DNA of 64,000 bases from NCBI RefSeq assembly GCF_000814675.1, contig NZ_JWIG01000021.1:124001-188000 (forward strand), read 5' to 3'. Numbering within the stretch: the first letter of the stretch is position 1; each line of letters opens with the position of its first letter. The position numbers were made by a program, and so were the translations under genes. Of this stretch, positions 10,278-20,591 are shown piece after piece. This stretch comes from Pseudoalteromonas distincta. GTDB taxonomy: Bacteria > Pseudomonadota > Gammaproteobacteria > Enterobacterales > Alteromonadaceae. The notes below the pieces were generated by a model. The model was not told where the DNA came from, made no database searches, and saw nothing but the letters and a program-made list of their open reading frames with translations.

Positions 10278-10532
10278 ATGTCGCAAACAATGATAATTAG
10301 GCTGCTTAAAACATCAATAGTGCTTGGGTTGTGCCTTATCGTGACTGGCCATACGTTACTTGTATCGAACTACTTTACTGTCGAGCATGGTATTAAAGGA
10401 ATAATTATAGCGGCGGCATGCATTGCTGTAGGCGTGCTGCTGTCGCTTCCCACTAAAATATATTTAACAGTATTATTGATGGAAGCCGAAAAACGTTATT
10501 TAAAAAACCATAAAAGCACTCACTCTAAATAA
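10278..10532 (+). CDS. Small two-helix membrane protein, 84 aa
   Basis: Two transmembrane helices are visible at about residues 11-31 and 39-62, followed by a basic tail ending in KNHKSTHSK. Function unknown; no family recognised. GAGG lies 6 nt before the ATG. The MITE-like repeat ends only 22 bp upstream of the start, so any promoter must lie inside the repeat or further up. The stop codon abuts the stop of the convergent gene at 10533 with no spacer. Confidence 0.65.
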   Translation: MSQTMIIRLLKTSIVLGLCLIVTGHTLLVSNYFTVEHGIKGIIIAAACIAVGVLLSLPTKIYLTVLLMEAEKRYLKNHKSTHSK

Positions 10533-11081
10533 TTAAAGAGCACTTAAATTATTAATTTCTTTATTACGTTTTTCTAGTTTGTCTTTTACATTTTCGGCGT
10601 CATTAAATAGCTTTTTAACCGAATCTGGGTTCAAAATACTGATCCCCTCTGGTGCAGCCGACATTGTGTTTGGAGTTGAAGAGGTATTTAAAATAGACGT
10701 GTCTTCTGCAGCAATAACAGTAATATCTTTAGGATCGAGTTTTACTTCAATACTTTTTGCATGTGGGTTAGGTGTATCAGAAAAGTGCCATTGGCCTGTT
10801 TCGTCTTGCCACTTATAAATTTTACCACTTGAGGTAGCATTTGCAGCAATTGGTTCATCAGAAATACTGCTCGCAATTTTATCGCCAGCTTGCTTAACAC
10901 CCAGCACTGCTTGGTCCAAAGTATTGCTAGATAGCGCGACCATTCTTTCTTTAATTTGCTGAGATTCACTGCTAATTGATGATGCAGAAAGCCATGTTTG
11001 ACCATCGGGCTTTTTTAAATAAAACAAAGAGATGACTGCAATAGCCATGATTGATATAGCTAAGTAGGTAAAGTATTTCAT
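10533..11081 (-). CDS. DUF4124-domain membrane-anchored protein
   Basis: A 182-residue protein with an N-terminal membrane anchor (residues about 5-22, YLAISIMAIAVISLFYL) and the DUF4124 motif near residues 88-104 (GKIYKWQDETGQWHFSDTPN). The C-terminal part is polar and helical (VKKLFNDAENVKDKLEKRNKE) and may be a coiled coil. The domain's function is not known. It is a distant paralogue of the protein at 1709-2245, sharing only the tryptophan/FSDTP core. It is monocistronic and convergent with the small membrane protein before it. Confidence 0.8.
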   Translation of the reverse strand: MKYFTYLAISIMAIAVISLFYLKKPDGQTWLSASSISSESQQIKERMVALSSNTLDQAVLGVKQAGDKIASSISDEPIAANATSSGKIYKWQDETGQWHFSDTPNPHAKSIEVKLDPKDITVIAAEDTSILNTSSTPNTMSAAPEGISILNPDSVKKLFNDAENVKDKLEKRNKEINNLSAL

Positions 11082-11166
11082 AGCGTTCCTGCTTTAATTA
11101 ATCCTTTAATGTCTTGAGTCTAATAAAAAATACTTAATTAGGCAATTTTTTGTACCCTAATAAAAT

Positions 11167-11192
11167 AAAAACGCAGCCGAAGCTGCGTTTTT
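11167..11192. terminator. Terminator for cysH (bidirectional hairpin)
   Basis: AAAACGCAGC-cgaa-GCTGCGTTTTT, located 30 bp downstream of the cysH stop; the minus-strand copy ends in TTTTATTTTA. The GNRA-like loop makes it very stable. Confidence 0.88.
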
Positions 11193-11221
11193 ATTTGCGA
11201 TTTAACTACACCGTAGTGACG

Positions 11222-11962
11222 TTAAATACCGTCACCATCCATGTGTAGTCCACACTCTCGATTTAAACCAAAAAAGCGAGTTTCTTCCTCTGTCATTCCT
11301 GGTTCTAACTTACGTGTTGTATGTACGTCACCCATCGACACATAACCTTGTTCCCATAATGGGTGGTAAGGTAAATCATGCTTAGTCAGGTACTGATACA
11401 CGTCGCGGTTAGACCATTCAATAATCGGGTACACTTTAACGGTACCACGGCTTATTTCTACAAACTGTTTATCAGCACGTGTAGATGATTGATCGCGACG
11501 CAAACCACTAAACCACGTGCCCGCTTCTATCTCTTTAAGTGCGCGGGTCATCGGCTCAACTTTATTAAGCTGGTTATATTGCTTAATACCGTCCTCACCT
11601 TGCTCCCACAACTTGCCAAACTTAGCTTCTTGCCATGCTGGGCTTAGCTGCGCTCTATACACCTTTAAGTTAAGTGATAAACGCTCACTCATTTGCTCAA
11701 TAAACTGATACGTTTCAGGAAATAAATAGCCTGTATCTGTTAATACAACGGGAATATCTGGACGTTGTGAGGTCATTAAATGCAGCATTACTGCCGCTTG
11801 AATACCAAAGCTAGATGATAAAAAAGCCGTATTAGGCAAGTTATCAAGCGCCCATGCAACACGCTGTTCTGCGCTCATATTCGCTAGCAAACCATTAGCA
11901 TCAGCTAACATAGCCGCCTGGCTTTGTTTATCTAGCTGTAAAATGTTTTTAAATTCACTCAT
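11222..11962 (-). CDS. cysH: Phosphoadenylyl-sulfate (PAPS) reductase
   Basis: Reduces PAPS to sulfite with thioredoxin in assimilatory sulfate reduction. Seen are the PP-loop SSSFGIQAA near residue 50, [11 protein letters not shown] near 77, [12 protein letters not shown] near 150, and the catalytic C-terminal motif ECGLH. The paired-cysteine motifs of the [4Fe-4S] APS reductases are absent, so it is of the PAPS type. ATG 11962 is preferred to the upstream in-frame TTG at 11974, giving 246 residues (244 in E. coli). It is the last gene of cysJ-cysI-cysH, 43 bp after cysI. Confidence 0.96.
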   Translation of the reverse strand: MSEFKNILQLDKQSQAAMLADANGLLANMSAEQRVAWALDNLPNTAFLSSSFGIQAAVMLHLMTSQRPDIPVVLTDTGYLFPETYQFIEQMSERLSLNLKVYRAQLSPAWQEAKFGKLWEQGEDGIKQYNQLNKVEPMTRALKEIEAGTWFSGLRRDQSSTRADKQFVEISRGTVKVYPIIEWSNRDVYQYLTKHDLPYHPLWEQGYVSMGDVHTTRKLEPGMTEEETRFFGLNRECGLHMDGDGI

Positions 11963-12005
11963 GGTAAATTCCAAACCTCACCAGCGCTTTGGCGCTGGTA
12001 TTTAA

Positions 12006-13703
12006 TTAAGCGTGAAAATCGGTTACTGATACTTTTACTTCAGCAACTATGCCTTTGCGTATAACAAAGTCACCAAAACACTCACCGTCATTGCGCTCTT
12101 TTGCCCATTGCCCAATGAGCTTATCGAATGCTTCTAGGTAAACGTCTTCGCCTACGTTCTCAAGGTACAATTTAGGAATACGTGTACCTTCTAAATTACC
12201 ACCTAGGTAAACGTTGTACTTACCTGGCCCTTTACCCACTAAACCAGCTTCTGCAAGCATTGCGCGGCCACAACCGTTAGGGCAACCTACAACGCGCATA
12301 ATAATGCTGTCATCTGGTATACCGTGCTTAGCAAGTAATGCTTCAGTTTTTTCTACTAGGCTTGGTAAGTAACGCTCTGCTTCGGCCATTGCAAGTGGGC
12401 ACGTTGGCAGTGAAACACACGCCATAGAATTTTTACGCTGCTGCGAATCTTTGTCGTCAATCAGGCCATGGCTACGTGCAATCTCTTCAATCACGGCTTT
12501 TTGATCTGCAGGTACGCCAGCAATAATTAAGTTTTGGTTTGCCGTCATACGCATGTCACCTTGGTGAACTTCTGCGATTTTACGACAACCTGTTTTAAGC
12601 GGCTTGCCTGGATAGTCTAAAATACGACCACTTTGAATAAATAGTGTTAAGTGGTGCTTACCATCAATGCCTTCAACCCAACCAATACGATCGCCACGGT
12701 GAGTAAACTCAAACGGGCGGCTTGGTGCAAATGTAACGCCTGAGCGTTTTTCTACTTCTGCTTTAAATACATCAACGCCAACACGGTCTAATGTGTATTT
12801 AGTTTTTGCATTTTTACGGTTTGAACGATTACCCCAATCGCGCTGCACAGATACAACATGCTCTGCAATTTTTAAGGTATCTTCGAGCGTAATAAAGCCA
12901 AAGTCATCAGCCTTACGCGGATACGTAGCCGTATCACCGTGAGTCATGGCAAGGCCACCACCAACAAGTACGTTAAAGCCAACAAGCTTTCCGTTATCAG
13001 CAATTGCCACAAAGTTTAAGTCATTCGCATGCACATCAACTTCGTTATTAGGCGGAATGGTTACCGTTGTTTTAAATTTACGCGGTAAGTAGTTAGATCC
13101 TAAAATTGGCTCTTCTGTGGTTTCTGCTTTTTCGCCATTTAACCAAATTTCGGCATACGCTTTCGTTTTTGGTAATAAATGTTCAGAAATTTTTGCAGCC
13201 CAGTCGTAAGCTTCTTGGTGTAACTCAGACTCAACAGGGTTAGTAGTACAAAGCACGTTACGGTTAACATCGCCCGCAGTTGCAATAGAGTCTATACCTA
13301 CGCTGTTAAGCATTTGGTGCATGCCTTTAATATTCGGCTTTAGTACACCATGAAACTGAAACGTTTGACGCGTAGTTAAACGAATGCTGCCGTAGCTTGT
13401 TTTTTCATCAGCAAACTTGTCGATTGCTAACCACTGCTCTGGCTTAATAATACCGCCAGGCATACGTGCACGTAACATTACATTATGTAGCGGCTCTAGC
13501 TTTTGCTTAGCGCGCTCACCACGTATATCGCGGTCATCTTGTTGGTACATGCCATGAAAACGTATTAACTGAAAGTTATCGGCAGTAAAACCACCGGTAA
13601 TTTCGTCTTTTAAGTCTTGCTCTATGGTGCCACGTAAAAAGTTACTTTCTCTTTTCAAACGTTCGTTATCAGAAAGTTTTACGTTTTTATCTTGTTCGCT
13701 CAT
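12006..13703 (-). CDS. cysI: Sulfite reductase hemoprotein beta subunit
   Basis: Siroheme and [4Fe-4S] subunit of NADPH-sulfite reductase; carries out the six-electron reduction of sulfite to sulfide. The four cluster/siroheme cysteines are visible as [19 protein letters not shown] near residue 428 and [14 protein letters not shown] near 472. The siroheme/sulfite-binding basic segment ([12 protein letters not shown] near 120) is intact. The 565 residues match the family (570 in E. coli). AGGA precedes the ATG. It lies 60 bp after cysJ in the same operon. Confidence 0.97.
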   Translation of the reverse strand: MSEQDKNVKLSDNERLKRESNFLRGTIEQDLKDEITGGFTADNFQLIRFHGMYQQDDRDIRGERAKQKLEPLHNVMLRARMPGGIIKPEQWLAIDKFADEKTSYGSIRLTTRQTFQFHGVLKPNIKGMHQMLNSVGIDSIATAGDVNRNVLCTTNPVESELHQEAYDWAAKISEHLLPKTKAYAEIWLNGEKAETTEEPILGSNYLPRKFKTTVTIPPNNEVDVHANDLNFVAIADNGKLVGFNVLVGGGLAMTHGDTATYPRKADDFGFITLEDTLKIAEHVVSVQRDWGNRSNRKNAKTKYTLDRVGVDVFKAEVEKRSGVTFAPSRPFEFTHRGDRIGWVEGIDGKHHLTLFIQSGRILDYPGKPLKTGCRKIAEVHQGDMRMTANQNLIIAGVPADQKAVIEEIARSHGLIDDKDSQQRKNSMACVSLPTCPLAMAEAERYLPSLVEKTEALLAKHGIPDDSIIMRVVGCPNGCGRAMLAEAGLVGKGPGKYNVYLGGNLEGTRIPKLYLENVGEDVYLEAFDKLIGQWAKERNDGECFGDFVIRKGIVAEVKVSVTDFHA

Positions 13704-13763
13704 TTTAAATCCTAAATTTGTTACAGTGACGGCTGCTAGCTGTTAATAAAATAAGAAACGTGA

Positions 13764-15578
13764 TTAATACACGTCTTTCTGATAGCGGTTTGCGCTACGC
13801 AAATCTTTTAAATATTGCTCTGCGTCTTCATTGCTCTTGCCTGTGTTTTCTTTAACAATATCAAGCAAGGCGTTGTGTACATCTTTTGCCATGCGATTTG
13901 CATCGCCACAAATATAAAAGTGAGCGCCGGCTTCTAACCACTCAAACACGTCTTTACTGTTACTGCGTAATTTGTCTTGTACGTATACCTTTTCTGCTTG
14001 GTCACGGCTAAATGCAACATCTACTTTGTTAAGTAAACCCGATTTTAAATACCCCTGTATTTCTACTTGGTATAAAAAGTCTTGAGTGAAATGTGGGTTA
14101 CCAAAGAACAACCAGTTTTTGCCTTGCGCTTCACGCGAATCACGCTCTTGTAAAAATGCACGGAACGGCGCAATACCCGTACCAGGACCAACCATAATCA
14201 CCGGTGTATCATCGTTAGTTGGTAGGCGGAAATTGTCGTTGTGTTCGCTAAATACTTTAACTTTACAACCTTCTTCTGCACGGCGAGTTAAGTAACCAGT
14301 ACAGCCACCTAAATGCTCACTATCAAATGCATCAAACTGCACTAGACCTAGTGTTAAATGTACTTCGTCTTCAACCTCAGCTTGGCTAGATGCAATTGAA
14401 TACAAACGAGCTTGTAGTTTACGTAGGCAATCTACTAATGTTTGCGCATCAATTTTTGCTGGATTTTGGCGAATCACATCAAATATTTGGCGAGGTTCAA
14501 TATACGCACGCATTGCCGCTTTATCTTCTACAAGCTTTAATAATTCAGGCGTACCTGTTGCTGTTGCGTATTTTTCTACAAAACCTGGGTACGACTGAGT
14601 CAGCTCTAGCTTTTCAATAAGTGCATCGCGTACGCTTAGCTCTTCATCACCTACTTTTACAATGCTTGTTGCATCTATTTGAGTAAGTGTAAGTACTTCA
14701 TCAACTAATACATCGTCATTTAAAAAGTACACACCTAATGAATCACCTGGCGTGTAAGTAATGTCAGAACCTTCAAGCGAAATTTCAACGTGACGTACAT
14801 CTTTAGTCGAGTCGCGACCGGTAATTTTTTGAACAGTTAATAGCTCTGCTTCAAATGGATTTTGTTTTGTATATTGGCTTGCTGCAGAGGTAGGAGCGCC
14901 AAATGGCATTGATACAACTTGACCACCAGCGGCTTCTTGCTGCGCTTTTAAATCAGGTTCAAATGCATCAACTGCACCGGCGATCCACGTAGCGGCTTCA
15001 TCTTCGTAATCTACATCTAAATCAGCACGTTGATAGATAGTTTGTGCACCGAGTTTATTTAAACGCTCTTCAAAATCTTTTGCTGTCTGGCAGAAAAACT
15101 CATAGCTAGAATCACCTAAGCCAATAACCGCTATTTTCACATCGTCTAGTTTTGGCGCTTTTTTAGTGGCTAAAAATTCGTGGAGTGTTTCTGCGTCTTC
15201 TGGTGGCTCACCTTCGCCGTAAGTAGATACAACGATAGTTAAAAACTTTTCTTTTTTCAGGGCTGTTGGTTTGTAATCTGACATGCTAACAAGCTTAACT
15301 GCTAAGCCTCGCGACTCAGCCTGCTCTTTCATTTTGGTAGCTACACCTTTTGCGTTACCTGTTTGCGAACCATATAAAATAGTTAGCGCTGCTGCATCAC
15401 CCGCAGCCGGTACGCCTGCCGTAGGAGCACCTAACGCAGCCGAATTAGCATTTGCAGCTAAGTAACCACTTACCCACGCTTGTTGAATTGGATTAAGTTC
15501 AGCCACTAAACCTTGCAGCTTTTGTATTTGATCTTGCGATAGCGGGCTTGCCGCAGCATTTAGTTGACCTAACAACAT
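13764..15578 (-). CDS. cysJ: Sulfite reductase flavoprotein alpha subunit
   Basis: Passes electrons from NADPH through FAD and FMN to CysI. The flavodoxin-like FMN domain starts at YGSQTGNAKG near residue 70. The FAD domain has RLYSIASSQ and GGCTGYLTRR, and the NADPH domain has GPGTGIAPFRAFLQER near 480. The C-terminus YQKDVY is typical of the family. I chose ATG 15578 (MLLGQLNAAASPLS), which matches the usual N-terminus in related marine gammaproteobacteria; ATG 15593 is also possible. This gives 604 residues (599 in E. coli). It is the first gene of cysJIH; cysDNC and cysG are not in the window. Confidence 0.96.
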   Translation of the reverse strand: MLLGQLNAAASPLSQDQIQKLQGLVAELNPIQQAWVSGYLAANANSAALGAPTAGVPAAGDAAALTILYGSQTGNAKGVATKMKEQAESRGLAVKLVSMSDYKPTALKKEKFLTIVVSTYGEGEPPEDAETLHEFLATKKAPKLDDVKIAVIGLGDSSYEFFCQTAKDFEERLNKLGAQTIYQRADLDVDYEDEAATWIAGAVDAFEPDLKAQQEAAGGQVVSMPFGAPTSAASQYTKQNPFEAELLTVQKITGRDSTKDVRHVEISLEGSDITYTPGDSLGVYFLNDDVLVDEVLTLTQIDATSIVKVGDEELSVRDALIEKLELTQSYPGFVEKYATATGTPELLKLVEDKAAMRAYIEPRQIFDVIRQNPAKIDAQTLVDCLRKLQARLYSIASSQAEVEDEVHLTLGLVQFDAFDSEHLGGCTGYLTRRAEEGCKVKVFSEHNDNFRLPTNDDTPVIMVGPGTGIAPFRAFLQERDSREAQGKNWLFFGNPHFTQDFLYQVEIQGYLKSGLLNKVDVAFSRDQAEKVYVQDKLRSNSKDVFEWLEAGAHFYICGDANRMAKDVHNALLDIVKENTGKSNEDAEQYLKDLRSANRYQKDVY

Positions 15579-15881
15579 GAATCGATTCCCCATAACCCTG
15601 AAAATTAAACACAACACACTTTGTGTATTGTTAAAAATGAGTTTTACCTCATCCAGAGCGTATCTGTTGAGGTTTTCTAAGTTAGTAGGATAACGGGCTC
15701 AGCATAGATAAAAAAAGAATAGAATCTGCTTTGATATTCCATTTAGTTATTAATTTATAAAAATACCTTCAAAAACAGATTAAAGACTTATTATTGCCTT
15801 TTACTGCACTTTAAATTAACAATTTTGTAACCTAACTAATGTAGGGTATATTCTTCATTCAAAATAAAAATAGGAACAACT

Positions 15882-17507
15882 ATGTTACACGGGAAATATA
15901 AAAATAAACTACTTAGTACCGCTTTGTTACTTGGCTCATTACCTGTAATGGCCAATGTAGCTAATGGCGGATTTGAACAATGGTCAGGTAATTCACCTAG
16001 CTCTTGGAGCACTATTGATAGCGGAATCAGCTTAACGCGCTCAACTAGTACAGTTAAAAGCGGTAGTAGCTCTGCTGCTGTCAATGTAACAACAGGATCG
16101 CAAAGTAACACTGATTTACTACAACAGGTTGCTGTAGAAGCTGGTAAAACCTATAACTTTTCGGCTGATGTTTACCACACCGAAGGTAAAATTAAAGCGC
16201 GCTTATATGTAGATGGCTATCAAGGCTATTCGAATCAAGCACAAACTAACCAATGGCAAACAATTAGCCATAGCTATACAGCAAGCAGTGATAAAACAAT
16301 TAGTATTGGGCTTAGGTTTTACGATGTAAGTGGATTTGATGGCAGCGAAACCGTATACGTAGATAACTTTTTACCAAATACTGATGGCAACGCATCAACA
16401 AGTTGCACCGACAATAGCCTTACCTTAACGCTTAACACCGATAATTACGGTAGCGAAACTAGCTGGGCCGTTAATAACAATCAAGGTAGCGCTGTTGCTA
16501 ACGGCAGTGGTTACGCATCAAACACTCAGTATGATGAGCAAATATGCCTAACTGATGGTACTTACACACTTGTTATTAGCGACAGCTACGGCGATGGCAT
16601 GTGTTGTTCAACAGGTAATGGCAACTATGCGCTTAAGCAAGGCTCTACCACACTTGCTAGCGGTGCAAGTTTTAATAATACAGACAGCACGGCATTTACT
16701 TTAGGTAGTGGCTCTGGTGATGGCAGCGGGACCAACCCGACACCCACTGGCTACTATGTTACTGCTCAAGGGTTATCAGGTTATGCACTAAAAACTGAGC
16801 TTTATAATATTATTAAAGATCATAATGCACAGGGTTACTCGGCTATTTGGAATTTTTACGACTCATCTGCACGTGATAAATACTTTGAAAACGATAACAG
16901 CATTTTAGATATGTATAGCGAGAAACCAAACGGCTCAGATAGCTACAATTATACTGCGGTGAGTGACCAATGTGGTAACTATAGTGGAGAAGGCGGCTGT
17001 TACAACCGTGAGCATTCATTTCCTAAAAGCTGGTTTGGCGGCACTATTGAGCCAATGAACTCAGATGTGCATCATATTTACGCAACCGACGGTTATGTAA
17101 ACTCAAAACGTAGTAACTTCCCATTTGGTGAAGTAGCAAGCGCTTCATTTACATCAACCAACGGAAGTAAATTAGGTTCTGCCGCAAGTTCATTAAATTA
17201 CTCAGGTACTGTATTTGAGCCAATTGACGAATTTAAAGGTGACTTTGCACGTGCTTATTTTTACATGGCAACGCGCTACGAAAATGTAATAGGCACTTGG
17301 CAAACCAAAACGACCTCAAGTAATGCAGTGCTTAATGGTTCAAGCAACCAAGTGTTTGAAAGCTGGGTTGTAGCCATGCTGCTTGACTGGCATAACAGCG
17401 ATCCTGTAAGCCAAATGGAACTTGACCGTAACCAAGCAGCCTTTGAATTTCAAGGTAATCGTAACCCGTATATCGACCACCCTGAATTTGTAGAAATGAT
17501 TTGGTAA
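15882..17507 (+). CDS. Secreted multidomain endonuclease I
   Basis: A 541-residue exported nuclease. Residues 1-25 are a signal peptide (LLSTALLLGSLPVMA). Residues about 28-160 form a beta-sandwich of the carbohydrate-binding type (GGFEQWSG... VEAGKTYNFSADV... VYVDNF). Residues about 170-275 form a second small domain with the motif ISDSYGDGMCC, found in secreted proteases and nucleases of marine bacteria. The C-terminal part from about 288 is the EndA/endonuclease I domain with the ββα-metal motif YNREHSFPKSWF and DVHHIYATDGYVNSKRSN. It probably degrades extracellular DNA for nutrient use. It is much longer than Vibrio Dns or E. coli EndA (about 230-235 aa) because of the added binding domains. 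A terminator follows. Confidence 0.9.
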   Translation: MLHGKYKNKLLSTALLLGSLPVMANVANGGFEQWSGNSPSSWSTIDSGISLTRSTSTVKSGSSSAAVNVTTGSQSNTDLLQQVAVEAGKTYNFSADVYHTEGKIKARLYVDGYQGYSNQAQTNQWQTISHSYTASSDKTISIGLRFYDVSGFDGSETVYVDNFLPNTDGNASTSCTDNSLTLTLNTDNYGSETSWAVNNNQGSAVANGSGYASNTQYDEQICLTDGTYTLVISDSYGDGMCCSTGNGNYALKQGSTTLASGASFNNTDSTAFTLGSGSGDGSGTNPTPTGYYVTAQGLSGYALKTELYNIIKDHNAQGYSAIWNFYDSSARDKYFENDNSILDMYSEKPNGSDSYNYTAVSDQCGNYSGEGGCYNREHSFPKSWFGGTIEPMNSDVHHIYATDGYVNSKRSNFPFGEVASASFTSTNGSKLGSAASSLNYSGTVFEPIDEFKGDFARAYFYMATRYENVIGTWQTKTTSSNAVLNGSSNQVFESWVVAMLLDWHNSDPVSQMELDRNQAAFEFQGNRNPYIDHPEFVEMIW

Positions 17508-17525
17508 AAGTTAGCAGTTAAAACA

Positions 17526-17558
17526 AAAGCCTTTGCAAATGCAAAGGCTTTATCTTTT
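17526..17558 (+). terminator. Rho-independent terminator after endonuclease
   Basis: AAAGCCTTTGC-aaat-GCAAAGGCTTT followed by ATCTTTT, starting 19 bp after the stop codon. Confidence 0.85.
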
Positions 17559-17593
17559 AGTGTGTGATATTTTTTAAAATATGATGATTTAAG

Positions 17594-18580
17594 CTAATTA
17601 TAAGAAACAGTTGCGATAAGTGACTTTTCAGCTCTGTGTTTCATCAACGTTAAAAGTGAATGATGGAAATCTTGAAATATCATCTCTCCCCATATTCGTG
17701 AATAAATACCAAAATTTGTATTGTCTTGCACGGTCGTTTTTAACGTTAAAATTGTATTGCCGCTTTTTTCTTCACTTAGCTGATAACCACCGTAAAGTGG
17801 AGAAAAGTATTCACCGCCTAATTTTACGTGTTTATCGAGTGCATCATCGGGAATAGCATCTGGGTCTATATCAAATCTATAATGCATCTGTTTATTTGGT
17901 TGCCAGTCGGTTATTACTTCTTTAAACACAACGCCTTTTTGCCAAGTACTTGTGCGAACAGCGCCTATACCGCTAGCATTCATACTTGCCTTTAATGGCT
18001 TTGGTACACCAATTAATTGAGTGAGTGAAAAAGGCACTTCCTGTGGTTTTATATCACTCACATTAGCTAACTGTTGCCACACAACATTGATGGGCGCGTT
18101 AATAGTTATTGAATTTGTTACTTCGTATGTTTTTGATAAATTTAAAAAATTAACTTCAATAGGTGAGAGCAATATAGGTAACAACGCGATTGATAATAAA
18201 GAACTATTCGCTTTTTTTATTTCACGCTTTCTAACAAAACCCGCAAGTAATCCACCAATACTGGCAAAAAACATAAAAGCAGGCAAAGCCATAGCCACAC
18301 AAATACTGCCTTCAAGCAAAGTAATTACACTTACAAATAAAAAAACAAAAATAGGCTGCCAAGCAATCGTGACCATTTGCCTTTTAGTTAATGTTTTTGA
18401 TTCATTGTACTCAAAGTGAATACGAATATAGCCAATTGCAACGGGCACTAAAAACATAAATGATATAGAGACTAAGCTACCTAAATTGTAAGCATTGACT
18501 AGCTCTACAAACAGTCGCATAAATATGCCGTAAAGCGTACCAAGTAAAATACCAATTGATTTAGGGGAGTTGAGTTGCAT
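17594..18580 (-). CDS. Membrane protein with C-terminal SRPBCC domain
   Basis: A 328-residue protein of two parts. Residues 1-150 carry about four to five hydrophobic helices (LLGTLYGIFMRLFVELV, SISFMFLVPVAIGYI, PIFVFLFVSVITLLEG, VAMALPAFMFFASIGGLLAGF and a last one near 150). Residues about 165-325 look like a START/SRPBCC (polyketide-cyclase-like) fold starting at VTNSITINAPINVVWQQLANVSDI and ending in a long helix with FHHSLLTLMKHRAE. The combination suggests sensing or handling a hydrophobic ligand at the membrane, but this is inference. It is monocistronic and convergent with the endonuclease gene. Confidence 0.7.
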   Translation of the reverse strand: MQLNSPKSIGILLGTLYGIFMRLFVELVNAYNLGSLVSISFMFLVPVAIGYIRIHFEYNESKTLTKRQMVTIAWQPIFVFLFVSVITLLEGSICVAMALPAFMFFASIGGLLAGFVRKREIKKANSSLLSIALLPILLSPIEVNFLNLSKTYEVTNSITINAPINVVWQQLANVSDIKPQEVPFSLTQLIGVPKPLKASMNASGIGAVRTSTWQKGVVFKEVITDWQPNKQMHYRFDIDPDAIPDDALDKHVKLGGEYFSPLYGGYQLSEEKSGNTILTLKTTVQDNTNFGIYSRIWGEMIFQDFHHSLLTLMKHRAEKSLIATVSYN

Positions 18581-18998
18581 CTCTATTCTTTATTGTTGTT
18601 ATTAACAATCCGAAAGTAACAGAAGTATTATTTCACCACAAATAAAACGAAATTAACGGCTGCTACCAATAAGCTTTTCAAACAAAGCGGCTTTTACAAC
18701 CACTAAGACTAAAGGATAATAACCTGCCATTAACACTATTTCCCGCTATAAACAGAGATCAAACTCTTTAAAAATAAAATCAAGCCATTGATTTATAATA
18801 ACTTTAAATCAGTTTGTGTAGTTTTATAATTTTTAACGTAAAGCTGATTGTCAGATTAACTGTATTAAAAACAACCATGCACGACCTTTTGCCTATACAT
18901 AGCAGCCTAAAAGCTGATCTACCCTGCATATTCAATATTCATTTGCTTTAACAAAAGCCGTATTTATTTGATTAAGCAACAATGTTGCAGGAGAACGC
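18581..18998. other. Intergenic region without recognisable feature
   Basis: This 418-bp AT-rich stretch separates the divergent SRPBCC and DUF3360 genes. It must hold both promoters, but I see no clear -35/-10 pair, operator dyad, small gene or terminator in it. AGGAG before the start at 18999 is the only evident signal. Confidence 0.5.
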
Positions 18999-20498
18999 AT
19001 GCAAACTACACCACCCGGTGATGCACCATCAAACACGCACAAGAATGCTCAAAGTTACGAGCAACTTCACAAGCCGAGTTCAGAGTTTAATACTCGCGAC
19101 GAGTATCTCGAACATGAATTACAAATTATGCAGCCTAAGCGCTGGCGTCCTAATTTACCGTTTAGAGATTACCGATTTGAATTTGAAGACACCATTCCAG
19201 CAATGGCGGGCACTATTGGTAAAGTCGTTATGGTGGGGGCTATTGCGGCAACATTTGCAGCACCTCTTGGTTTAAGCGATGCGTTTGTTTTAGAAAACGT
19301 GCGCTACGAATTACTCATTGTTTCTATTTTTATCATCTTATTCTCAGGCTTTATTTTACCAACAGCTAACTTGGCTGGTACTCATGGCCCTCTTATACCG
19401 TTAATTCCTATTGTAGTTGCAGCTGGCGGCCACCCTATGGCGTTTGGCTTACTCATTGGTGCCTTTGGTTTTATTTTGGCCATAACCAAGGGAGGAAGTA
19501 TGCTCGCGCGCCTAACCAGTAAAGGTGTATGTGGCGGGCTACTCATTTATTTAGGCTTTATTGGTACTATTTCGCAGGTTAAAAAGCTGTTTGCCTGGGC
19601 TGAGGCCATTGATATGGCGCATATTGCGTTTATTGTTATTTTAGCCACCATTTTATTGTATGCGCTATTAGAGCACTTTAAAAAGCGCTGGTTAGCTGTG
19701 CCGTTAAGCTGCCTTATTGGTGGCGTGGTTGCCTTTGCTTTAGGTGCACCGTTTGAGTTTCATACTGCTCCGGGTTTACCAAATATGAACCCAGCTTACT
19801 GGTGGGGCGAAAACACAGGTTGGATGCTAGGTTTACCAACGCTTGAAAGCTTTGTTGTTGTACTCCCATTTGCAGTGCTCGCCGTTGCTATGTGGTCTCC
19901 TGATTTTTTAGGGCATCAAGTTTTTCAAAAAATTAGTTACCCACAACGTACTGAAAAAGTACAAATGAATATAGACGACACCATGCTAAGCGCATCGGTT
20001 AGGCAAACATTTGGCTCACTTGCCGGTGGTGCTAACTTTACCTCATCGTGGGGAACTTACATTGTACCTGCTGCTATTGCTAAACGCCCTATTCCGGCTG
20101 GCGCTATTTTAACAGCCGTATTTTGTATTATTGCAGGTTTATGGGGTTACCCTATGGATTTAGCCATTTGGCAACCTGTGCTTTGTGTTGCGCTTATTGT
20201 AGGAGTGTTTATCCCGCTACTTGAAGCTGGCATGGAAATGACGCGCGAAGGCAAAACAACGCAATCAGCCGCTATTGTGGTGTTTGCCTCAACCTTGGTT
20301 AATCCGGCTTTTGGTTGGTCGCTTACTATGTTACTTGATAACTTAGGGCTTATTGGCTGTAAAGAACGTAGCGCTGAGCTAACTAAAATGAGCCGCTGGG
20401 TGATTCCACTTATTATGTTTGTGCTACTTACCACTGTAATGGCAATTGTAGGCATGTTACCTGGTATACCTGCGTTAATGGCTGACTTTAGACATTAA
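18999..20498 (+). CDS. DUF3360-family putative membrane transporter
   Basis: A 499-residue polytopic membrane protein with a polar N-terminal 70 residues and then about 11-13 hydrophobic segments. The general layout (AGTIGKVVMVGAIAA, NLAGTHGPLIPLIPIVVAAGGHP, a soluble insert around 310-345, GGANFTSSWGTYIVPAAIAKR, then LLEAGMEM) recalls the uracil/xanthine and SulP permease superfamily and matches what I remember of the DUF3360 family of vibrios and relatives. The substrate is unknown. AGGAG is 6 nt before the ATG. It stands alone and ends in a strong hairpin shared with the leu operon end. Confidence 0.75.
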   Translation: MQTTPPGDAPSNTHKNAQSYEQLHKPSSEFNTRDEYLEHELQIMQPKRWRPNLPFRDYRFEFEDTIPAMAGTIGKVVMVGAIAATFAAPLGLSDAFVLENVRYELLIVSIFIILFSGFILPTANLAGTHGPLIPLIPIVVAAGGHPMAFGLLIGAFGFILAITKGGSMLARLTSKGVCGGLLIYLGFIGTISQVKKLFAWAEAIDMAHIAFIVILATILLYALLEHFKKRWLAVPLSCLIGGVVAFALGAPFEFHTAPGLPNMNPAYWWGENTGWMLGLPTLESFVVVLPFAVLAVAMWSPDFLGHQVFQKISYPQRTEKVQMNIDDTMLSASVRQTFGSLAGGANFTSSWGTYIVPAAIAKRPIPAGAILTAVFCIIAGLWGYPMDLAIWQPVLCVALIVGVFIPLLEAGMEMTREGKTTQSAAIVVFASTLVNPAFGWSLTMLLDNLGLIGCKERSAELTKMSRWVIPLIMFVLLTTVMAIVGMLPGIPALMADFRH

Positions 20499-20531
20499 GC
20501 CTTAGGTACTGAACCTAATATTTACCCACAA

Positions 20532-20557
20532 AAAAGCACGGCAATTGCCGTGCTTTT
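20532..20557. terminator. Bidirectional terminator between DUF3360 gene and leuD
   Basis: AAAAGCACGGCAATTGCCGTGCTTTT is a 26-nt perfect palindrome located between two convergent genes and flanked by A and T runs in both directions. Confidence 0.9.
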
Positions 20558-20591
20558 CAATACGTGAATTTACTATATACAAGTTAAACAA

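Noticed and set aside
18982..19275. Frame overlapping the start of the DUF3360 gene
   Set aside because: It is a shifted frame within the DUF3360 gene; the latter has AGGAG and a consistent membrane topology.
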